Origin: Isoetes taiwanensis
Taxonomy: Eukaryota > Streptophyta > Lycopodiopsida > Isoetales > Isoetaceae
DNA: 64,000 nt
NCBI GenBank assembly: GCA_021234155.1
Contig: JAJEKV010000005.1
Location: 16,912,089 to 16,976,088, forward strand
Reading direction: 5' to 3'
Part shown: positions 56,626-64,000 of the stretch, piece after piece
Position numbering within the stretch: the first letter of the stretch is position 1
Layout of the letters: every line of letters starts with the position of its first letter
Notes under the pieces: generated by a model
The model's input: the letters and a program-made list of their open reading frames with translations, nothing else
What the model was told of the DNA's origin: nothing
The model's database searches: none
Made by a program: the position numbers and the translations under genes

Positions 56626-57439
56626 GGAATTGAAGAAGGTTTATGGTGATGAAGATTGTTATCCTCCATTCTTGTGATTAAGCACGAGACATTTATGATT
56701 ATTGGCCTGATTGTCATTTATTTAGGCCAAGGAATCCATACTTTTCATGTACCATCTTTATCTTATATTAATTTAAGAATGTTTTGCTATATTGTTTATA
56801 TAGTTCAATGCGAGACTTGTCTATAAGTTTTGCCATATTGTTTATATCTAGTTCAATCTTGTTGCCAAAGGGTGCTTAAAACTTATCAAGTGCTTAAAAA
56901 ATTGCTTGCAAGTGCTAGTGCAGTGAAGTCTTAATGTCGAATCTTTCGCTTCTTTGTTATGGATGTGATTTACTAAGTAGGTGCGATTAACTTCTTGTTA
57001 TGCTATATAAGCTGTTTAAAGCTAGATGTTCATTGCATAAGTGCTGCGTGTTAACCGGTCTTACTCACAAGCACTTCTTTGAAACTAATTAAAGTGCTTA
57101 GTGTTTGAGCTTGAAACCTTTATTCATTCAAGCAGAATTTGAATGGAATGTACAAGAATTCAATGTTTTGTCACACGCATGGATAATAGAAGTAAGAACA
57201 TCAAATGAATTCATTCTTTACATAATGGAAAAAACAAAATGTGAGACAAAACAAAGAACAAAGTAGATGACAACAAAGTAAGTGAGATAATCAAAGAACA
57301 AAGTAGATGAGACAAAAACTTCATATATTTGATAGACAAAAAGAACATTTGATAGAGAAAAAATGAAAAACAAGAACAAAGTGCTAGAGACAAAAACTTC
57401 ATATATAAACAAAATATTTTACAAAAAGGCCATAAAGCC
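56626..57439. other. 3' flank of the phosphatase relic, AT-rich
   Basis: Contains two diverged copies of TT.TGCCATATTGTTTATAT (about 56778 and 56833) and AATCAAAGAACAAAGTAGATG-like direct repeats at 57255-57310. No gene is recognised. Confidence 0.4.
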
Positions 57440-57570
57440 GGTGCTTAAGGGCTTCGGGCTTTCGGGGGTTAGGGGGCAGGCTTGGGCTTCAAGCTTTGGG
57501 GGCTTCGGGCTTCGAGGGCAGGCTTCAGGCTTTTGGGGGGCTTCGGGGGCTTCGGGTTGGTTCGGGCTCC
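57440..57570. repeat. GGCTTCGGG-type short repeat
   Basis: GGGCTTCGGG, GGGCTTCAAG and GGGCTTCGAGG steps repeat about ten times. Plus-strand frames through it read as Gly/Phe/Arg/Ala repeats and are artefacts. Confidence 0.8.
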
Positions 57571-57599
57571 TCCAAATGTTCTCCTCAATTCCCTCCTCC

Positions 57600-58024
57600 T
57601 TTGCCTTTTGGTCGGGCGGTCTTAAATGCGGCTCTCAAAAAATCGGTTGTTTTCCTCCTCCCAATCAGGCTATTCCTCTTCCTCTTCATCCTCCTCCTCT
57701 TCCTCGAAATTCTCCTCCTCTTCCTCTTCTTGAATTCTCCACTTCCTACTTCACTTCACCTTTCGACTTACGAAAACAAAAAAGCATTTAGTTAAAACAA
57801 AGAAAAACAAAACAACAAAAAAAAAAAAAAAGTAAAACAAAAGAATACCAAGTTACCTTCTTCTTCCTCCACGGTCCTGGGTGTCGTTTAGCTATACGGA
57901 AGAACCGATTCAAAAAAATCTGGCCTCTGTATTGCTTGGGCGGCGTGCGCATCCTCGGGCACCCGCTTAAGCACATCTTGGGGTGCTTTATTTCCATTTG
58001 CATCTTTGAACTAGCGGAGGCCAT
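57600..58024 (-). pseudogene. Hypothetical protein, basic first exon and Glu-rich second part
   Basis: From the Met at 58024 the minus strand reads MASASSKMQMEIKHPKMCLS, RMRTPPKQYRGQIFLNRFFR and KRHPGPWRKKK, then a donor GTAACT at about 57857. Further on, 57740-57620 reads EEEEENFEEEEEDEEEEE in one frame before a TAG. If joined, the product would be a basic head with an acidic tail. I do not know the family, and the Glu run alone could be a GAA/GAG repeat. A small unannotated gene or the 5' end of a repeated gene family are both possible. Confidence 0.3.
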
Positions 58025-58499
58025 GGTGCCAAAAATAAGCGGAATGGGCGTAAGAAGAGGATTTGGGCATAAGAAACCGGCTTAAAAGGGAGGTGTGAGC
58101 TTGTAAGAAGAGCTTAAATCCTATGATTAGAGGCGCCTGGTGCTTAAATCCTATGCTTAAGCGTCGATTGTCACGAAAAACCTCACACGCCCGGAACAAT
58201 TAATTAAGTAACCGGGCTTAAATATTTCAGAGATGACCATTGAATTGACACATGTCACATCGAGGAAATGCCTTGACACTATATTTTTGCCAAGAATGTT
58301 GGGATAGTGATGGTACCAAAATAAATAATTGAATGTTATTCCAATGTCACAAATGTACATTCTTAAACAACAATTCAATCTTCATTTGGCAATGCGTGTC
58401 CATGCACACCACCCTTGTGCATCCTCACTATTATTAATATATATACAAATGTGTGCTTCGTGTTTAGGTGCTTGGAACAACAAATCACTTGCAAAGAAT
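58025..58499. other. Intergenic stretch
   Basis: GC-mixed sequence with the short direct repeat TTAAATCCTATG(A/C)TTA at 58108 and 58144. No gene is recognised. Confidence 0.4.
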
Positions 58500-60361
58500 T
58501 AAATCAATTTGATTAAGTGTCAAAAAATTACAATGTTATTGGGAGAGTAGCCATAATTTTTCATGGGTCTCTGTGAAATTTTGTACATGTCCAGTGCCTT
58601 CTATTTTGTCCATATCAATTTTAGGATATCTTACCACATGGTTTGCACGGAGGCTTGGGTTGTTTAGTGAGCAACATGTACTTGAAATTACCCAAGAATT
58701 GATATCTGTCCACTTAAGATAACCTCATGCACTCCTTATTTTTGCCCCATCCATCTTTGTATGAATCTTCAAGTGTGCATTTGGGTTACTGTGCACTTGA
58801 GGATGTAAAGTCCCCACCCTCTGAATTGTCTACCTCAGCATTCACTGCAAAATTGTCACCTACCTCTATTAAATTACTGATCCATTCATTGGCTTGTTCA
58901 AGAGTCTCCTTTTTCTTCTAAACACACGGTTTTAAATTCGGTTACCTCCCACTTTCCAAATCTACGTATTGATGCGGGAGTCCCAATTCGATCCATGTAA
59001 AACAAGCGAAAACATGACATGCATCTATGAGCAAGCTTTGTTTGATCTACTCCTGGCGGCAAGTGTGACGTCTGATTGAATCTTCTTTGTGCCTTTAAGT
59101 GTTTCAATTTCATATTCTTGCATGTTTGCCACAACAGCAGGTTCAATTTCATAAAAATATCTTTTGATCTCATCTGTTTAATCAACTGGTAGACGGCTGA
59201 AATATGTACACAAAAATTTTACAATATCTTTAGCATGCCTCAGTTGCACACCATTGGGTTGAGTTGTTCCTTACTTAGCAGCCTTTTGATAACAGCACCT
59301 GCACCATCATGTTCACCTTTACCATGAGCGGTGGCAAAGTAGTTTCACACACTATTTCCTTGTCATTCATTGTGAAGTACACGCCTAAGAAAAAAAGGTT
59401 TTCTTGACTTGAATTGTGATGAGCAGCCATCACTCCAAACCCAATGCTTCTCATACTCTATTTCTTGTTCCTTAAGCCATGTAGCATGCTTTTGTAGGCA
59501 GTGTTCCACAAATAATGAGTCATACTTTATCATCAGAAATGTAAAAGTGAGTCTCTTTTATGACCTTCCTACCATTGTTGAGTCTATTCCACGATCTGCT
59601 CCAATCTTACATTCTTTTTTTCTTCTTTGGATAGTCTTCTTACGTGCGCTTGCGAGGGAACAGAATATCGGCGCTTTTTGTCATGTCTATATGTTATGTG
59701 AACAAGTATAGAAACTTGGTGCGTATGCCAATGCATTGATAGGGGCTCATTACGGATCTTGATCTTTGTAATTTTACTGCAAAAGTCAATAAATGAGATA
59801 CAATTGTATCTTCTGAAAATGATGACACACCTTTGTTTAAACCCGATTGGCACTGCCAATGTGCTATGTGATTGTGTGGAACAAAAATCTGATATTACCT
59901 TCTTCACATCCTCTTGAAACTCTTTGGGACTTCTCTCATACGTACTAATCTTAAGACAGTTTGTACCTCAAAGCCTTTCTTGGATCCACAATTCTCCGTC
60001 ACGGTCCACGTGTTGCTTTTCAAATGTCTTCCAAATAACTAGTAATGAACCCATGCCATCCATTTCCTGTGGGACATTTTCTAATTCTATCCAACCCACA
60101 TTTTTTACACGCCAACATCAAGCAGTTATGATCAAACCACTCCTCATCATCACCTTTGCTGCAGACCACTTGTCTCCATAAATCACTGGTGCACTTGATT
60201 GTATGCTCCTTGGCTACACATTCTGGGCCAAGGCCACAAATATCATAGTGGCAGTTGCAATTGTCATGAACTCCACCCGATTTTCTCATGCTGTTCAATC
60301 CCTGCATGATGTATTCAAATTTCAAGTGGTAGATGCAACAGCATGTATGCCTTTCACGCAT
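58500..60361 (-). pseudogene. Decayed large gene of a multicopy family (SDGC..QFK / HGKG.HDGAG)
   Basis: Minus-strand pieces lie in one consistent order. 60361-60020: Cys-rich start with MRERHTCCCIYHLKFEYIMQ, NCNCHYDICGLGPEC and CLMLACKKCGLDRIRKCP. 59840-59660: FIDFCSKITKIKIRNEPLS and MHWHTHQVSILVHITYR. 59530-59400: SLFVEHCLQKHATWLKEQ and WSDGCSSQFK. 59345-59180: FATAHGKGEHDGAGAVIKRL and LLSKEQLNP, VQLRHAKDIVKFLC. 58890-58730: LIEVGDNFAVNAEVDN. I recognise this layout from uncharacterised multicopy proteins of seed-free plants and invertebrates that share SDGC..Q(Y/F)K and HGK..CDG.G..VKR boxes. The function is unknown; a transposase-like enzyme is my speculation. Many stops and frame changes show it is dead. 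Confidence 0.55.
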
Positions 60362-60894
60362 CCTCCTTACAAGGATTTTAATTTGACGATTATTTATACA
60401 CCCCCAATTTCTCTTTTTATGCGTGTGCAGGAGGTGCTTCTACATATTCCATCACTTAGGGCCCTGTGGGGACTAGAGCCAGCCGACCAGCCAGCCAAAT
60501 GATATAGTTTGAACCTTTAGCTCTTCTTTTTCAAAGGTATGTACAAAATCTCCCCCTTCCCCCCTTTAAATTTCGAATTTATCTAAGGCCAACGCGTATG
60601 GATTAAAATGTTATATATAACTTCTAATGCCATATGTTATATATTATTTTAGACCATATTATATTATTTAGCTCGTCTTATTATTAAAATCCCATTTTTT
60701 TTGAAGCAGAAAAAAAGCGGGGCATCAATGGGATTTTTATCCAGGGCCAATGGGATATTATAATGTCTATATTATTTTAGCTCATATTATATTGTCTAGC
60801 TCATCCTATTATTAAAGTCCTATTTTTTTCGAGCATGCATTCATTTTGTATATGTATACATAGAAAATGCATAGCATATGGTGTGCATTAGAAA
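60362..60894. other. AT-rich stretch without a gene
   Basis: TATTATTTTAG(A/C)(C/T)CATATTATATT and TTATTATTAAA.TCC(C/T)ATTTTTTT recur at about 60645-60700 and 60770-60830, a diverged direct duplication. No coding signal. Confidence 0.45.
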
Positions 60895-60904
60895 ATGCAT
60901 TGAA

Positions 60905-62400
60905 AAGTTTCACGACTCGGGAGTCGAGAAAGCTCCTCAAACCTGCCTTTTCCACAGAATTGACCCACAGACATGCATTTTTCACTCTGAGTTGCCTTTC
61001 TCGACTCACGAGCTAGAAAGGCCCTCAGACTTGCGATTTCACTCTGAGCTACCTTTCTCGACTCACGAGTCGAGAAAGGCCCTCAAAAAACTTTTTTTTC
61101 CCTACTTAAATGCCCTTGTGAGTCAGTTTAGGCCGGCCGGGTGTGAGCCCTCTCTGCTCTTGTTGTGGCCTTCATCATGAGACTGTAGAGCATTGTCTGG
61201 TTTTATGCCCTCACTTGCGGTGCTGCCCGAGATGGGTCGTAGCTGTTTGAGTGAGATTGACTAGCCAAACATTTGCTACTTCATGTGTATCCCGGTGCTT
61301 GGCCGCCTTGCGTTAAGCCCCCAGGATCTGTCGTGGCTTGGTTGGTGTGGCTGATTTAGGAAGCCGGCGGTTGTGGATCTTTCAAGGGATTCAACAGCAC
61401 CCGCAGCCCTCTCGATTCCTCGACTCGGTACAAGCTATTTCAAAGCTTTACGTTGTTCCCTGGATTAGTAGGCGGAAGTTTGCTATTTGGCGAGGACTTC
61501 TTGGGTGTTGTAGATGGTGATGGTCGGTTTGTACAAAGAAGAGAGTTGCGGTTTTTACGTGAGTTTGTTGTGGAGTGTCGAGGTATCACTTGTCTCTTTG
61601 GGGGAGTTCTCCTTCCTCCTCACTTGCTTTGTAACATTACCATTCTTTTAATATATTGATGACACAGTTCTTCAAAAAAAAAAAAAAGGAATTTTTTTAG
61701 CACACCAGCCCTACCGGGCCTATGACCCTTTCTGCAATTCTAGCCTATCCACGTGTCTATTCCACATCATTTTTTTTTTGGCTCTAAGCTACATTTCTCG
61801 ACTCGTGAGTCGAGAAAAGCCCTCAATAAACTTTTTTTTTTCCTACTTAAAAACAAGGAGAAAAAAACTTTTTTCTTTTGGAGTCTAAGCTACATTTCTC
61901 GACTCGCGAGTCGAGAAAGGGCCTCATACCTACATTCTTCAGAAATGGCCTTAGAACTGGTTGTCTTCTTATTTGTATTGTCTGTAGCATCACTTGCATT
62001 AACTTGATTTTGCCTTTCCCGGTACAAATCGCGAAAAGAAAGGACATGATCGGGAGCCATGGAAAGACCCGTTCATTGAGGAAAGAGGACGAGAAGAGGT
62101 TGGTGACATGCATTGGTCAAGCTAGCGTGTTCCGATTTCTATTCTCTTCAAGTTGCTCTCGGGAACACCTCAGACCTTGCTCTGCATGCTATTCCCAGCA
62201 GGTGGTCTGTGTGCGAAGATAAGGTAATATTTGTGTCAGCCCGACCATCATGGTATCTTCAACCATTGTAAAATACAATGTAATGAAATTATTTATGAAT
62301 AAAAATTTAGGGGAGAGCAGCACTTTGTTTATAGAGAGATAGCATTTTCACTGGTTTCAGGTGTGCGCTTTATCTTCTCGACTCGTTAACCGAGAAAAGT
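60905..62400. repeat. Array of palindromes with core CTCGACTCRYGAGTCGAG
   Basis: Copies lie at 60911-60930, 60995-61021, 61052-61079, 61793-61818, 61895-61918 and 62373-62396. The copy at 61895-61918 is a perfect 24-bp palindrome with core TCTCGACTCGCGAGTCGAGA. Units share flanks: CTCTGAGCTAC or CTCTAAGCTAC before, and AAAGGCCCTCA followed by AAACTTTTTTTT.CCTACTTA after. The unit length is about 55-105 bp, and a LINE-like 3' end separates the second and third pairs of units. Confidence 0.85.
61110..61690 (+). mobile_element. LINE-like 3' end with zf-RVT-like box and poly(A)
   Basis: In one plus-strand frame near 61139-61215 the sequence reads LCSCCGLHHETVEHCLVLCP, matching the C..C....ET..H....C box that follows the reverse transcriptase in plant LINEs and LINE-derived genes. 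The rest is broken by frame changes but keeps Trp/Leu/Gly-rich stretches. It ends in about 14 A at 61673-61687. The insertion sits inside the palindrome array. Confidence 0.5.
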
Positions 62401-63120
62401 AGACCACGTAATTTTCCTTAACCATTGTTTTCACACAGGAAAATAGGCATCTTCTAAAGAATAATGCGGTTTTAAAAGTTTCCCTCGTCCTTTTCGTGTA
62501 AAATAACAGGGTTCCAAAAAAAAGTGGGAATGGAATGAGACCCATTTTAATTAAATGCGATTTACTTCCATTTTTAGCCAAAAATCAAATGCTCTTTTTT
62601 GCAAAAAGATTTTCCCATCTTGTAGAGCATCAAAAAAGATTCCTTGTGAAAAAAAAAAGAATTTTTGAAAAAGACCCCATATAAACCTTTATTTTTACTT
62701 CTTGAGATTCGTGCCAAATTTGAAAAAAAATAAAAAAATGTTCCCTATCTACCCCACCTTGGCCTAGTCATTTATCTCATCCAGTTTGCCCCCGCCACGT
62801 GGTGCCTCCGGGAATGTGGGCTGCCAACGGGCCAGACACCACGGGGAGACAGCACGGCTAGTGTTAATAGCCACGTCAGAGTTCACATTTTATACCCGAG
62901 CCTCCTTTTCTAAAAATGCATGTGGGATATTATTCTCAAAATCTTCAAGAACCCTAAAATCTTGTCACGCCAAGATCCAATCTTTTGTCTTGATCTAACT
63001 GCCTAATCATAGCTAAACACCCACGAATCCACTTATTCGAAGCCAAGAAACCTAAGACTAAGCTAAAAGACAAGGATTTGGACCGGATTTGCTAAGAACA
63101 GGCCGGAAATACGGGATAAA
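62401..63120. other. Stretch without a gene
   Basis: A-rich runs such as AAAAAAGATT and GAAAAAAAAAAG, and short frames only. No repeat links to the rest of the window were noticed. Confidence 0.4.
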
Positions 63121-63635
63121 GAAAGGAAGGAAGGAAGGTTCTTTTATCGTCCGCGGAGGCCAATCGGCCTATGGGACCCAAATTACACGGTCAAAGAAGC
63201 CCATTGCTACCTGTTAAAAACCCCCATACGAGGGAAAAACCGTCAAGAACAAGCTTTTCGCTGGCGTATTGCAAAATATACATATACACATGAATTCCCG
63301 GCACCTCAGGTAGGCGCGTGGGGACGGAGGGTGAGTCCGCCCAGATCAAAACCTCCTGGAGGTAGGAGCCAAGGGATCGAACCGACGGCGTCATCGTAGC
63401 TCGCGGTGCATGCGGGCACTGTGTCGCACCAAGAGGGCGAAGCGAGCCCGAATCGACTATAAAGGATAGCTCGAAGGCATGGCTTTCATCCTCAACAACC
63501 CCCGTGTAACACTTACAAAGCTGTCCCCGGCGCTGCTCTCCAATCCACCGCCCGCCTCAAGCGAAGATGGTGGGCCCTCGCTCGAATGGATTATGTTCCC
63601 TGCGCTTCTTCATGGGTAGCTGAGAACGCAGGGAT
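63121..63635 (-). mobile_element. LINE-like 3' part, minus strand, (CCTT)n tail, second close copy
   Basis: Collinear with 18366-18900: (GGAA)n at 63122-63139, TTCTTTTATCGTCCGCGGAG, GCCAATCGGCCTA, GGAGGTAGGAGCCAAGGGAT, AGGCATGGCTTTCATCCTCA, ACAACCCCCG and GAAGATGGTGGGCCC. It ends (element 5' side) near CGCAGGG, as does the first copy at about 18880, which suggests a shared structural start or truncation point. It lies directly against the gag frame that follows. Confidence 0.7.
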
Positions 63636-63968
63636 GTGCATCAGTATGTTGAAAGATTTAACTTGTATCTTGTCAAGTGCCAAGTAAATCAAGTACCTAA
63701 CCACACCTTGCATCTTGTTGCTTCATTTATTAGAGGTTTGAGTAGTAAACCAAGAATACACAGGAAAATGCTCAAGATACAAAAGCAAGAGGGATTTGAT
63801 ACCATACATAAAGTCTTTACTAAGGCTACTGAAATTGCTGACATGATTTCTTATCTCCCTGGTGATATGCACTCACCTCATGATCCTTTCTTTCCAGACC
63901 AGTGCCAATCTATGCTGTTCAAAAAGACGAAAAGAAGCCAAAGATGGAGGATCGAGATAGTCATGTAG
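63636..63968 (+). pseudogene. gag-like fragment of an LTR retrotransposon
   Basis: The frame reads MHQYVERFNLYLVKCQVNQV, LVASFIRGLSSKPRIHRKML and FDTIHKVFTKATEIADMI, which resembles the middle of the Retrotrans_gag domain (Y...F..L......E......F..GL....R.......L..A...A). The upstream part is missing because a LINE-like end abuts it, and the frame stops at 63966-63968. The element would continue past the window edge. A host gene of gag origin cannot be excluded. Confidence 0.5.
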
Positions 63969-64000
63969 CTTATGTCAGGGCTAAAATATCCAAAGTATCT

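Noticed and set aside
57363-57795. Gly/Phe-rich frames on the plus strand
   Set aside because: They run through the GGCTTCGGG repeat and then a CCTCCTCTTCCT tract, both low complexity.
60905-62400. Palindromes as rho-independent terminators or bacterial operators
   Set aside because: All other evidence is plant nuclear DNA. The palindromes are multi-copy with shared flanks, so they are a repeat.

Overview
This window looks like nuclear DNA from a land plant with a large, repeat-packed genome. The signs are spliced genes with GT-AG introns, a PLS-class pentatricopeptide (PPR) gene, nested Ty3 and Ty1 LTR retrotransposons, LINE-like 3' ends, a CACTA-type MITE and a tyrosine-recombinase retroelement remnant. 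A fern or other seed-free plant is my best guess, from the style of the PPR gene and of one multicopy gene family. That is inference; nothing in the window proves the species.

Layout. 0-1.7 kb: a reverse LTR element and a LINE-like 3' end. 1.8-8 kb: a strongly T-rich tract with local duplications and imperfect palindromes, and no believable gene. 8.3-14.6 kb: a 1-kb sequence present in two full copies and one partial copy, with an unidentified two-exon gene relic and a broken tyrosine recombinase between them. 14.9-16.5 kb: the best single open gene, a PPR protein that stops inside its E domain. 18-20 kb: a LINE-like element on the minus strand. 22.1-22.6 kb: two exons of an inositol polyphosphate 5-phosphatase (minus strand). 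23.8-25.3 kb: a dispersed repeat that recurs inverted at 40.7-42.3 kb; between these copies lies a retrotransposon nest.

The nest (26-40 kb) holds an integrase tail, a decayed Ty3-type element (plus strand, 27.6-33.5 kb) and a decayed Ty1/copia element (minus strand, 34.4-39.8 kb). A complete 1.73-kb non-coding LTR element (TRIM-like, 36987-38720) is inserted in the copia element, with a clear 5-bp target duplication. A diverged LTR of the same family opens the window at 292-951.

46-64 kb is mixed. It holds a LINE-like copy; a tandemly duplicated TATA-bearing segment (47337-47713); a J-domain gene whose four 3' coding exons join in frame (49910-51376); a short leucyl-tRNA-synthetase-like relic; two coiled-coil gene relics; and an FCP1/NIF-type phosphatase gene broken by a 206-bp CACTA MITE and one stop codon. 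After these come a large decayed gene on the minus strand from a multicopy family with SDGC..QFK and HGKGEHDGAG motifs, an array of 24-28 bp palindromes interrupted by a LINE 3' end, another LINE-like 3' end, and a gag fragment running to the window edge.

The genes do not form an operon or pathway. Most host-gene pieces are relics, and only the J-domain gene and possibly the PPR gene look functional.
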